A stretch of 64,000 nucleotides of DNA from Phaseolus vulgaris (taxonomy: Eukaryota > Streptophyta > Magnoliopsida > Fabales > Fabaceae), in contig NC_023759.2 of the NCBI RefSeq assembly GCF_000499845.2, positions 35,030,464 through 35,094,463 on the forward strand. The letters are read 5' to 3'. Numbering within the stretch: position 1 is the first letter of the stretch; every line of letters begins with the position of its first letter. This document shows, one piece after another, positions 47,841 to 59,569 of the stretch. A model generated the notes under the pieces. It saw only the letters and a program-made list of their open reading frames with translations. It was not told where the DNA came from and ran no database searches. The position numbers and the translations under genes were made by a program.

Positions 47841-48244
47841 GGCTTTGTAAACACACCAAACAACTTCAAGTTTACCTTAACGTGTATGAAGATGCACTAG
47901 AGAAGGTTTTTACACTCAAACACCACTAGTCACTCACTCAGAACCTCACACACACATACAATTTAAACAACTTTTAGAACCTCACACATCAAATTAATGA
48001 GATGCACAGAAGGAGAGAGCATGAATGTGAATATGAAGCCACCCTATTTATTGAAGTTTTTTAAATTTCAGCTACCACATTTATACGGATGCTCATAAAC
48101 AATATTCAAACTAGGTCAACATGGTTGTGTCACGTTCAAAGCAATTGTTGTGCATGGAATCTCTTTTGTGCATGCACAGATGAACACAATGACACTTAGA
48201 CAAAGTTCAAAATGTTTTGTTCTTTTAGGGAAAAAATGAGATCA
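47841..48244. other. Repeat-like tract after the palindrome array
   Basis: Moderately complex sequence with duplicated GAACCTCACACA strings (about 47940 and 47980), continuing into the 108-bp flanking repeat. It could be LTR sequence of an unrecognised element. No coding frame. Confidence 0.35.
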
Positions 48245-48352
48245 TACACGTGCCTACATGTCTTTCCTCGACTTTCTTTGCTTATTGTGAGGGAACCATC
48301 TCAAGAATCTGCGTCTTTCCATGCCCATAAATCAGTGCAAATTGGTGGAAGC
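48245..48352 (+). repeat. 108-bp direct repeat, left copy
   Basis: It starts TACACGTGCCTACATGTC and ends TGGTGGAAGC, immediately before the solo LTR. It is identical to the right copy (49483-49590) except at two positions. Confidence 0.95.
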
Positions 48353-49482
48353 TGCTAGAATGTATGACTTTAAACTAAAGGAGGGGTGAATGGTTTAAAG
48401 AGGTTTTTCGCAAACTTTTAAGCCTAGAATGAAATTACTTCGAGAATAACTTGATTAAGAAATCAGTTTGTCAAAACACAAAGCAAAAAGCACAGCACCA
48501 GAAAAACAATCGGTTGTTTCGCAGAAACAATCGATTGTTTATATCAGTTCACAAATATCAAAACTGAATTTAAAGAGTTAAAGGATAGAGAAAATGCACA
48601 CAGAGGTTTATACTGGTTCACTCTAAACCCAGAGCTACATCCAGTCTTGCCAGAAACCACTGGGGAATCCACTAAGCAATCAACCTTAGATTACATACAA
48701 CACAACCAAAGAAGTGACATTGATCCCCTCAAGACACACACTTCCTTTGGTCCAGCACAACAACACTAAGAATGCTGATCTTGATCCCCTCAAGAACACA
48801 CAACACTTCTCAGTAAACACACAAGGTTTCTTTCAACAGTTTACAGGATTACACTTGTTACAGAACAAATCTGAAATCAATACAAGATGAAAATCATATC
48901 TCACACTCTTTGATCAAATGCAATCTCTAAGCAATTCTCAACTTTTCAAAATCTCAATACTCTTGAAAAACTCAAATATGTTTTTCTGTATATATCCAAA
49001 GATGTTGTTTGTTACCAAATCTTAACAAACTATTAATTGCATTTAAAGATTGGTTAAAGCATTAAAAACTGGAGCGTAAACAGTTAGAAAATCATTTAAT
49101 GCTCAGTCAAAGCACAAAACAGTTTTCTGTTATGGTCCCAAAACAAACAATCGGTTGTTTCCACGAATCAATCGGTTGTTTTGGTTTGACAGCAAGTCAA
49201 CCATTGAAAACAGTTTTCAACCTTTCTAAAAACACCTAAGTATAAAACAATCGGTTGTTTCGACAAAACAACAGGTTGTTTTTCACTTAGTTTGAAAAAC
49301 ACTTTTCTTTTAAAAGGATTGAGAATGCTTATGCTTTGGATTCAATCAAGAGTGGATTCTACATAAAGTCTACCCCAGATCCTATCTAAAAGACAGCTCA
49401 GCAACAGCAAGCACATCTAGCCTTTCATCAACCTTCAAAGGGTTTTTGGATTCTTCAAAACTTGAACACACTTGGTTCAACA
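48353..49482 (-). mobile_element. Copia-type solo LTR, young-looking, between 108-bp repeats
   Basis: It starts TGCTAGAATG (one change from TGTTAGAATG) and ends TTGGTTCAACA, full length at 1130 bp, same family and orientation as the LTRs of the element at 39536. It has three palindrome pairs at about 48505-48540, 49146-49180 and 49245-49280. The usual 5-bp target duplication is missing; 108-bp direct repeats flank it instead. Confidence 0.85.
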
Positions 49483-49590
49483 TACACGTGCCTACATGTC
49501 TTTCCTCGACTTTCTTTGCTTATTGTGAGGGAACCATCTCAAGGATCTGCGTCTTTCCATGCCCATAAATCTGTGCAAATTGGTGGAAGC
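49483..49590 (+). repeat. 108-bp direct repeat, right copy
   Basis: It directly follows the CA end of the solo LTR and repeats 48245-48352 with two substitutions. Confidence 0.95.
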
Positions 49591-49811
49591 AAATGTGAAC
49601 ATCTCGCTAATCCGTCTTTGGCACAATAAATAGGTAGAAGCAAACACATCATAAGTCTCACCTTAATGATGCTTTCAAATCATAGACTAGATAACATGTA
49701 TTACAGAACTCAAAATATTAATATTTTAATTAAATTTGTTTTTTTTAACTTTAAATATTAATATATATCATTAATTTTTAAAATAGTTATTAAGTGGATG
49801 TATTTTTTTGG
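49591..49811. other. Short spacer
   Basis: AT-rich, with no gene and no repeat boundary recognised. Confidence 0.4.
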
Positions 49812-51513
49812 GGGGAAATTTACCAAAATGGTGTAATCCATTTTGAAAGATACATAAATGGGCAAATGCAGACAAAATTATGGAAATGAGCATTTTTGAG
49901 TCAAAGTTGTCAATGGTGTAGGCAACATCAATTAAATCCATTAATATGTCACTTTTTTTAATTAAAGTTATCAATCGGATTGACAACTTCAGTTTAAATA
50001 AAATATGAAAACAAATTGTACACTGGATTGACAATTTTAGTGTATTTTATCCAAATTGAAGTTGTCAATTCAGTGACAAGTTCGGTTGAATTTTTTCTCA
50101 AAACAAATGATAATTAATATTTTTCAAAATAAAAATATATATAGTTAAAAAATATTTTATAAATAATACCAAAAAATTAATTTTTTTTTATTTAAGAAAA
50201 TCATATATAAAGTTGAAGAATTAAAATGATTTTTTTACAAAAAAAAATAAATAAATAAATTGGGTTAAAAATGATTTGTATGATAAATTAAAAATATTGA
50301 CTATATTTTAAATATTATTAAAGTTAAAATACACTGATACAAAAATGGGATATGGTTTATGTATAAATTTTTAGATTATATAATATATGAAAGTATAGAT
50401 TATGTAATATGTAAAAAGTAATAATATACATGTATTTATGTTAAAATAAATGTATTAAAAAATAAATTAAATTATTGAATATAAGTCATTAAAAGAAGAT
50501 GATATTAAAATATTTGATGAAAACAACATTACAAATGATGATTCTACTATCTAAATGGATAATTTTCTTTATTGCAATTTTCATTGCGACAATAAGAATA
50601 TTGTTTTGGCTTATTTTGAATTGGTTGATCCATTTCATTATGCAAACGTGTTGTAATTAGTCGTCCCGAGTCTTTACGTTTCATGTGGAGGTCAGGTACG
50701 AAATTTGGCCCGGTATAAATAGACCAACCACCTCTGCCCCCTCCTATCATTTCATCCGAACAACAGTCACACGGACGACCACGAAGACAACGAAGAAGAC
50801 CATCCTATGGCTCAACTTCTCTTAGATGACAACTTTTCCTACATTTCTATTTTTTAATCATGTATAAATTGTACTTATTTATCATTTTATAAACATGGTT
50901 TAAACGCTACCCCTTTTTATTTATAATTGTATCAACCATAAACGCTACTTCACAAACATAATTTCATTTTTTTTAAAATAACATAAATATTTTTAATTTT
51001 AATAATATTTAAAAAGTACTAAATATTTTATATTTATTGCACAACCTATTTTTAATTCATCTTGATTTAAGGTAACTTTATCTTTTGTTAAAAAAAAATA
51101 TTAATTTTTTTTAATATTATTTATGTATAAAATACAAATTTTCTTATTCACTTAATGTAATTTTAAATAATTCTTAAATTATTATTATATAATTTTTTTA
51201 TTTTAAAATGTTTTAATTATTTAAAAATAATTCAACTGAAAATGTCAATAAAACTGACAACTTCAATTTAAATAAAATTATCAACACAATGTCCAATTTA
51301 TTCACAATCTGTTTAAACTGAAGTTATCTTTAAACTGAAGTTATCAACCCGATTGACAACTTTAATTAATAAAAAAATGATAGATTAATAGATTTAATTG
51401 ATGTTGCCTACCCCATTGGCAACTTTGACCAGAAATGTTTCGTAATTTTTTCTACAATTTCCCATTTGTGTAATTTTTAAAGTGAATTATACCATTTTGG
51501 TAAATTTTCCTTT
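49812..51513. mobile_element. Long-terminal-inverted-repeat DNA element, large member
   Basis: The left arm begins GGGAAATTTACCAAAATGG. The right arm, read in reverse complement, begins GGAAAATTTACCAAAATGG, and pairing extends for 300 bases or more (GGCAACATCAATTAAATC, TTAAAGTTRTCAATCGG). Each arm contains ATTGACAACTTC / GAAGTTGTCAAT small hairpins. The core shares strings with 11490-12355. The GGGAAATTTACC ends resemble Mutator-like elements. No 9-bp duplication could be confirmed and no transposase is present. Confidence 0.65.
50714..50857 (+). promoter_or_regulatory. Promoter-like segment and 16-codon ORF inside the inverted-repeat element
   Basis: A clean TATAAATAG (50714-50722) is followed by a C-rich leader with ACGAC/GAAGAC repeats and then an ATG at 50807 (MAQLLLDDNFSYISIF, TAA at 50855-50857). 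The segment is the only GC-balanced part of the element. It looks like the promoter and first codons of a captured or ancestral gene. Confidence 0.4.
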
Positions 51514-53299
51514 GCATAGTTTATTGTTTATCTTTGATAATGATGTCTATGAAGAACAAAAAGAGATGGTTATCCTTTTTTTTATCTAATTAATCAAAGA
51601 TTTTAGCAAATACCAACTCATAAGTTCTACACAGGCACCACCTTGATTGAAGTTTTCTAGATAGGCAGAAGATATGCATTTGAAAACAAGCAATTCTTCG
51701 TTCTAAACATGTTGTTCCCTTGTCTTTTGATTCATGAATGATAATAATAATAATATGGTTCAAACAACTAGTTGTATCTTTTTGGACCAAACACCTTCAC
51801 ACACGAAATAGTGCCCCTTTTTTCGTCAATAAAACACATCGAAGCAACTTTTTTTTTTTTATTGTTTTCATGGGTTCTATACTACTGAATAATGAATCAA
51901 ATTACCAATATTTGAAAGTTAAATGACTCCGTCAATGTTGATCAGTGTGCAATGCATCATTAAACACAGACAATAAACATGCCATCTTAATAACTCAAGT
52001 GGGAGAATAAATAAGATAAAAGAATGATGGCAGAAGATTTGAATTTCCAAGAAAAAACCTTAATATACAAATTCGAAATAAAAGTAGTGGAACAAAACTT
52101 TTAAAAAAGAATAGATTTAAATTATCACAATTCTATAAAATTAGTTTATAAAATAAGATTTGTATTTATTTATATATTATAAAAAATTATTATTTTTATT
52201 TTTATCAGACGTGGGATTTCTAACCCATGAAAAAGATGATAAAAGAATGATGCCAAAATGAAGATGTTAGTGGTTGATGAGATGAAGATGTTAGTGGTTG
52301 ATGAGATGAAGATGTTGGTTGATGATGTTAGTGGACAAAATTGGATTCCAAGCTTCCTGAAAGACTAATAATTATGATACAAAGCAAGAGTAATAGTAAG
52401 ATGCAAGAAAGTGACAGAAAAGAAAATAAATTTGGACAGTTTGATGGTTATGATTGACATTTGTGAGTGCAGCAAAGCAATTGTGTGTGAATTGGAAGAA
52501 AAAAAAGTTGGAAATTGGTAAAAAAAGATGTCTTCATGTCGGAATCTCGAGGGTTGAGAAGACAATGAGATGTATAAAATGGACAGTTGAGTGAAAAGAT
52601 TGTGCCAATTTTGTGATATAACAAGGTGCCAACAAGGCCACATTGTAATAGTAACACAAATCAAGGCAAACGTGTCAAAAAAATGTTTGACATGCATTTA
52701 TTTCACACAATCTAAACCAGATTTTGTTCAAAAGTAAAGTCGTTCATAATTATACACTCCAAAAATAGTTGAATACCAATTAATTTTTTTATAATATTTA
52801 TGTAAAAAGAAAATTTTTGATAAGATGGGTAAATATACTTGACAGTGGATGATTTTTTGCATATGAAAAACATGTTGTTTTAGATGCAGATGAACACTGG
52901 TCAATGATTTTGGCAAAATCTAATAATCTAAATCACAACAAATCTGATGTTTTTCGTTCTTGCACGTTAATTCAGGTAGCCGAAAAGCAATTTAGGGACA
53001 GGTTAAGGGGAATGTAACAAAACTGGTGAGACCAAGTTTTTTGACAAGTTACGAGCATTAAGTAGTGAACAATTCAAACTTCTAATCTTATAAAATGTTT
53101 TATGAAATGGTGTCTTTTGATGAAGTGTTCATTTATAGGTTTTATTTTGATTTTCAAAAGCTAGGTTTATTTTTTTTCCCATGGTTTTGGAATTGTTGAG
53201 GTAATTAAGAGAGAAATTGTGAAAAAACTTCTGATATGTTCCTCTCATCTTCGTTAATGATCATACTTATAAAAAAAATTCTTTCTTACACGTACTCTT
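51514..53299. other. Intergenic DNA with a 24-bp minisatellite at 52258-52330
   Basis: ATGAAGATGTTAGTGGTTG with GATGAG completes a 24-bp unit repeated at 52258 and 52282, with a shortened third copy from 52306. The minus strand 52365-52697 is open for 110 codons but has a low-complexity, hydrophobic composition and no domain, so I do not call a gene. A poly-T tract lies near 51851-51862. Confidence 0.4.
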
Positions 53300-53805
53300 C
53301 AATATATGGGCCTCATTATTGTAATAATTGTTATTGGGCTGAAGTTGTCTTGTCTAAGGCAATTGCTTCCTGCACCATATCACTGCACCCGATTCCAGCG
53401 GAAAAGACGAAACTATCCTTAAAAAAAATTCCCGAAATATGTGTTCCGGATTTTTTTTTCCGGAACGAAATTTTATATTACGGATTTTTTTATCCGGAAT
53501 GAGTTTTTCATTTTTGTTTCCGGATTTTTATTTCCGAAACACAATAATCTCTTTTCCGGATTTCTTTTTCCAGAATGTAATATTTATCAATTTCAGATTT
53601 TTTTGTCCAGAATAGAATTTTAAATTTTGTTTCCGGATTTTTATTTCCGAAACTCAATAACCACTTCCAGATATATTTTTCCGGAATATATTATTTTCAA
53701 TTCCGGATTTTTATTTCCGGAATAAAGGGCATTTTTGGAATTTTCAAAATTGTGTTGGGTGCAGGTTAAAATGTGTTGGGTGCAGGGAGCATTTGCCCTT
53801 GTCTA
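53300..53805. repeat. Array of eight TTCCGGA hairpins within a dispersed repeat
   Basis: Units of TTCCGGA, a T-rich loop of 8-10 bases, and TCCGGAA start at 53444, 53478, 53518, 53552, 53591, 53631, 53665 and 53701, spaced 34-40 bases apart. The array is flanked by TTCCTGCACC on the left and GTTGGGTGCAGG on the right. The left flank (GGGCCTCATTATTG...TATTGGGC) recurs near 57170, so this is a dispersed family. Confidence 0.75.
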
Positions 53806-55455
53806 ATCCTCAGGCCTGGTCATTATTAATGGCTAAGTGGTGATGGTAGTAATATAAACTCTCATTCTAAAACAAACTTCCCACAAACAATTTGTTTGAG
53901 TATGTGTTTCTTTGTTCACCTCAAAAATTCCAACCAGCACTTTTTCTTGATTTCGAACTTCAGTGTGGAGAAAAAGCAAGAGAGGAAGAAGATGGGTTTG
54001 TACAGAAGAAAAGAGAATAAAGCCCTCAAAATTGACTAAGAGGCATAACTATTATTCCTATCTTAAAAACTGAAAACTCCAATATCGTAAAATATGTTTA
54101 TAAAATAAAATATGCACTTATTTAGAACATTTAGGACAACATCATTTAGGACAACATTACGGCTTGTGCTTGTCGATCAGTGGTATGTTAAGGAAAAGTA
54201 TGGGACGAACCGTCTATTTCAACCCTAAATCCTAATTGTCTATTTCAATATAGCTTACAATTCGTGCAGATCAAGTGTAGGGTAGGTTGGCCAGCATAAT
54301 CCACATATCTTAAAAATCTACAAAAAAAAATTATGCAACCCCATATTTTTTCCTACAGTCTCATTCTAAAAAATTCTAAAATTATTACTTCCAAATTCTA
54401 CAATCTAGAATACAAATTTGTATTCTTGATTGTGTAATCTACAATATTGTACAATCCGAAACATAAATTTTAACTTTCAGATTTTATAACCTAGGAACTC
54501 TCAGAATTCCACATTTTTTAATTGAAAAAAAAAACATTCAATGAAAAATGTCAAAGGGTAATTTGAGTACTTTTTAAAGTTTGGAGTGCATGAAGAAAGG
54601 TATGGAGGTGTAGAAAGAAATTCCCCTCAATTTCTAATTCATACTATCTTCACGAAATTTGATAATAATTTTTTAATATTTAATAGTGTTTCAATACTCA
54701 TGTTTATAATAAAATCTAAATAAGTATTATATATATATATATATATTATTTTTCAAAATTAGAATAGTAATCATGTATCCATATGTATTACTTTAAAAAA
54801 TTGTATATATTTAATTAAATATTTTATTAGTCAATTTATTAGTATGATTAAAATATTTAAATTTTGTTGAAAATGAGAATATGATAATAATTTTTTTTAC
54901 CCATTTCTTATTATGTATGTGTCGTGAGAATAATACTGTGAAACGATTTACCTAATTCATCTAAATAAGAAAAATAATTAATTTAATAAATAAAAAATAA
55001 ATTTATTCAAAATTTATATTTGGAAATTTATTTTTCATTAATTTAAAAAATATTTCTTGTGTGGGCTAACCCCTAGTCAATTCGTATGCGGGGTGTACCA
55101 ATAAAATCAAAATACATTTTCTACACGAGATAGGCCAACCTAGTCCACATTTTGCAAGACAAATGCAGGGTGGGACTGCGCATATTATCATCCCTATTTA
55201 GTGTAAGATATATTATTTACAAGAATTATCAAAATCTTCAAAATGATAAAAAATTTATATTTTTAATGTCAATCTCCCTCCAATTCCATACCTTTTCCCT
55301 TCACCTCCATATTAATTATGAAAAGTCGGTTTTATCTTCTTTTTTTTTAAATAAATTACCATAAATGAAGCATAACCTCATATCTTTAAATGACCTCAGT
55401 TGCACCTCTACACCTCCATGCCTCCCTTCTAATGTGTGTGTGAGAGGGTTGACAA
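53806..55455. other. Intergenic DNA with a possible decayed hairpin repeat at 54300-54610
   Basis: The 54330-54520 stretch has CTAGAATACAAATTTGTATTC and TACAATATTGTACAATCC strings and a GTTTGGAGTGCATGAAGAAAG flank, in the style of the 53300 repeat but eroded. TA-rich DNA lies at 54728-54747. No gene was recognised. Confidence 0.35.
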
Positions 55456-55840
55456 CACTACAAGAAAATCATGAAATAGAAACCAATTTTTAGAGACCAA
55501 AATAATTAGTTACAATAGGAACTAAAATAGAGACCATTTTAGAAACTAAACAAAAAATTGGTTTCTAAATTAGTTTATATTATTGTTAAATAGTTTCTAA
55601 ATTGGTATCTACTAAGGTTTTAACTACCAATTATTTAGTTTCTAAATTTGGTAGCAAAAACCTTGGTTGCTAATTAAATACCAATTTAGAGACTATTTAA
55701 CAATAATAAAAAATAATAGAAACTAATCTAGAAACCAAATTTCTTTTTAGTTTCTAAAATGGTCTCTAATTTAGTTACTATTGCAACTAATTATTTTGGT
55801 TTCTACAAATTGGTTTCTATTTCATGATTTTCTTGTAGTG
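55456..55840. mobile_element. CACTA-type MITE, 385 bp, intact ends
   Basis: CACTACAAGAAAATCATGAA and its exact complement TTCATGATTTTCTTGTAGTG form the ends, flanked by CAA on both sides (55453-55455 and 55841-55843). The whole element is close to one long palindrome, with repeated TAGAAACCAA / TTGGTTTCTA blocks. There is no coding capacity. It is the best-preserved member of the family also seen at 29008 and 32493. Confidence 0.9.
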
Positions 55841-56129
55841 CAAGAATATTCCTTATAAATGATGTTCTCAGTGCGAAGATAATTTTTTTAGTTTTGCACT
55901 GCATTTTTGCACCTTATTTGTTTTTTTTCTGACTTTTTCGGTTTCCAAAAAATGAAAAAAATAAGCGAACGAAAACACAACCACCACTAATAAAAACACT
56001 ATAAAATTTACCTCAACTACCAATGTTTGCCATCAATCATCATAAGAAATCACCATCACTTAAAAAAATGAAAAAAAAGACACTACTCTCCTGCATACTC
56101 CGAAAGGTATTGTTGAAATTTAAAAAAAT

Positions 56130-56174
<45 letters not shown>

Positions 56175-58822
56175 AATATATGATGGTGTAGGAAGAATTT
56201 ACCATTTCAATTCTCTTTTATTACAAAATGAATTACGGAAAACTTACTTAATATATTAAAGTGACTTAACATGAAGGTACATACCAGAAAGTAATATAAG
56301 ATATTATATATTATAATTTGATTATATTTTTAATTGATGTAATATATATAAAATAAAGAAAAATATTATATTAAAAAAATTATATATTATAATTTGATTA
56401 TATTTTTAGTTGATGTATTCTATACAAAATAAGAAAAAAGTAATTTTTTCTCAAACATAATCAATTATATTCGTATAATATAATTGATTATATAGTATAT
56501 ATATATTTTCAATATTTTCACTATAAATAATCTTATATAGTGGATTATGTGACCATAAATTCTTAGAAGTTTGAAAACAATTTTAAATCTTAAATTTTAG
56601 TGCTATTAACAAATAAAATAATATTATAATAAAAATATTTCAAAATCTTTTTGTTTTTTACTTATTTTTCTTTTCTTCCCTGTTCATTCCTTTCTGATAT
56701 ATTTATTTCTTCTTTAAACGAAGTGTATATTTTACATTTAGGTTTACGTTTGAAAACCCTATACCCTACATTTATATTTCAATAAAAACCTTTCAAATAT
56801 AAAATATAGGTGTTGATTAAATTTTCTGTCTACAAATGGTCAGTTCATTTATTCGAAGCCATGATGTTTGCACCGCCCTTTTTCTTATCTTCACTCTTAA
56901 GTTTTTTTATGTGCTGATTTAACGAAAACTAATATTTATTTTATAGAAAAATAATAATCTAACAGAAACTCGTGTTCATAGTATTAAATATTATTAAATA
57001 ATTAACACAGTGAAATTTTAATCTTTTCAAAAAAGATTAACAAAATGGAAGCTTATTTTCTTTAAAGTATTTTTGTCAAAATAAAACACAAAAAGAAGGG
57101 GGGAGTGAGAAGATTCAAAAGGAGTGTGTGACTATCACGGGCCATATGTTTGGCATGTCAATATTTGGGCCTCGTTATTGCACGCATTGCTATTGGGCCC
57201 AATTTGCCTAATCTAGTCCAGGCAACTTCTTCCTGCAACTCTACAACTTTCTTCCTGCACTCCATCATTTTCTGCAAAAACTATTTTGCCCCTTTAAAAA
57301 ATGACTTCTAGATTATTTTTTTCGAAATATTTTTTGGAACATATTTTCCACAACATGTTTCATGAATTCCATATTTATCAATTCAGAAATAAAGAAAATG
57401 TATTCTGAAATGATTTTTTGTCTTCTAAATTTTCTATTATGAAAACATCCTTTATTTACATAATCACTATCTATTTCAGAAACACCAAAAACTGTTAAAA
57501 GGTAATTTCGATATTTTTGAAGAATGTAGAGGTACTGAAAGATTAAAATTTGGGATAAGTGTTACGGTTAGGTTAAATTCGTACGCTAAAAACAAACTTT
57601 TTATATATCTGGAAAACAACAAATATTACTTTCTGTTTAGGAAGAAATAAACATATATTATTTCTTCAGTCCAATAATTACTGATATTTAACGTTGTTTC
57701 AAATAAATTAAAAATAAAGAAATTTAAGATAAATAGTATTTATTAGATAACAGTTTTTCTAAAATTTCATTGTTTTCTCTCTTAGTTTCAATAGTTGTAT
57801 TATTAAGCCTCTCAAGATATGGAAATAAATACTTGAATATATTATTGAAAAGTGAAAAGGTTATAGAATAAACAATCTTCTATATTGTTACATTTACACT
57901 TATTATGATGAATGAATTAGATCTATTATAATAAGTTGTCTTTTGATTTTTAATTTTATATTAATAAATATTTTCCAATATATAAACGAATAAATATAAA
58001 TAAATAAGGATATAATAAAAAAATTTGATATTATTTTTATTTTAAAAATATTATAAATAAAAATATCTAAAGATAGAAAAGTATTATTATTTTTTATCTT
58101 GTACACACAAAACCAAAAATCAAGATTTTGTTTGCTACTAATTAACTAGTAATCACTAAGAAATAATACTTGTTTGGATTTCTAATTAGAGAGGAAATGT
58201 AAAGAAAGAAAATTAATTTCAATAGATGAAATGAGAAAAAAAAAGTCAGGTTAGACTTATATTTTTACTTGGATGTCCTTGCTTTTGGAATAAAAAAATA
58301 GACATATTAAAAGATTAATATCCAACTTTACTTATACAAAATAAATAAAATGAAAGAAATTTAACTTGCAACTTTTAATAATATCCATTAAATTTTTAGG
58401 TAATTTGACATAATTTTCAATTTAAACTTATTGAAACATATTGAAACTTGAATAATTTCATAAAGCATCTCTTCAATAACAGTTCAATGCAAGTAACATT
58501 GCTTTGGTGCAAAACAATTTGCTATGTTTCATTTAAAATGAACACAGTCAATAAATTAAAATTTTGTACTTTATAAATATATTTTAATAAATAAATTATC
58601 TATATTTAACATATTAAACATTTTATATATTATTTTGTACTTAAATTGTTTAACAAATTTTATTATTAATTTAAATTTTTTAAGAAAAGTTAGTTTATAT
58701 TTACTTTAAATTTATATAAAGAAATCATAAAACTAATATCAAAATTAACTATGAAAAAAAAGCAATACATAAAAATATTTTGGTGAAAATAATTATATAT
58801 ATATATATATATATATATCATT
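55841..58822. other. AT-rich intergenic DNA, including a decayed relative of the hairpin repeat at 57150-57560
   Basis: TA microsatellites lie at 56133-56170 and 58794-58819. The stretch 57150-57560 repeats the flank of the 53300 element (TTTGGGCCTCGTTATTG, TATTGGGCCC, CTTCCTGCA), with only weak TTTCAGAA/TTCTGAAA hairpins left. Two near-identical TATATTATAATTTGATTATA segments occur at about 56305 and 56380. No gene. Confidence 0.4.
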
Positions 58823-59456
58823 TTGGCAAGGTACGAGTGTGAGTATAAGTACTGATTTTTTAAATTGGGTATGAAGATGAGATAAGTATGTACATATTTG
58901 TTTCATCTCCTTCTTTATACTCGTCCCAATATCCATACTCACTCTCATACTTGTCCTCGTTTTAAATTAACATATTTAATTTATTAGGTAACCTAAAAAA
59001 CTTATATTAACTTTGATTTGGTTCTTAGTTTTGTAACTTATTTCTAAGTCATAATACATTTGATCATTTTTACTCTTTTTTATAATATTTGACCTTTATC
59101 CAATTTTTATTTGATATTCTCATTTGATACTTATACATTTATAATTTCTTTCTTGATATTTGACATTAGAGCAAAGAAATTGTCTATCATTTTGACATTG
59201 AATATATGATAATATCATGTATTCCTTTGTTCTGATTTTTATTTTTTTAATAAAAAAGTTATTTAATTAATATTCGAAACAGTATGGGTGCAAGTACATG
59301 TATAATCGTTCTTCGATGAGGATATGAATGTGATAAAAAATTCATACCTATTGGGTATAGGTACGAGGACGGAGATGAAGATAAGGATGAAAATTTATTT
59401 TAAAAATGGGGATGAGATATTCAAACTCGCATCCACCCCACCATGTTGCCATACCT
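58823..59456. repeat. Dispersed repeat with TTGGCAAGGTACGAG and CATGTTGCCATACCTAC ends
   Basis: The outer 60 bases on each side are GC-richer and loosely inverted (TGGCAAGGTACGAGTG against the complement of CACCATGTTGCCATACC), around an AT-rich core. Such GGTATGGATA-style repeats are common in plant genomes. Class and duplication were not determined. Confidence 0.45.
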
Positions 59457-59569
59457 ACACACACATCTTAAGGAAAAGGAAATGACAAACACAATCTTCT
59501 TATCCCTTTTCTCTATCCCCATCTCATCTTTGTTGGCATGGTCCTCTTACAATATTGTCTTCTTTCCTG

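Noticed and set aside
52365..52697. 110-codon open frame on the minus strand
   Set aside because: Low-complexity hydrophobic composition, no domain, and no promoter or splice context; probably chance in purine-rich DNA.
53236..53623. Open frames across the hairpin array
   Set aside because: The repeated FRIFFSG-like and FLFPE-like residues are translations of the TTCCGGA repeat, not a protein family.
47505..53722. Regularly spaced repeat arrays that superficially resemble CRISPR
   Set aside because: Units are palindromes with short related spacers in plant repeat DNA; there are no unique spacers or cas genes.
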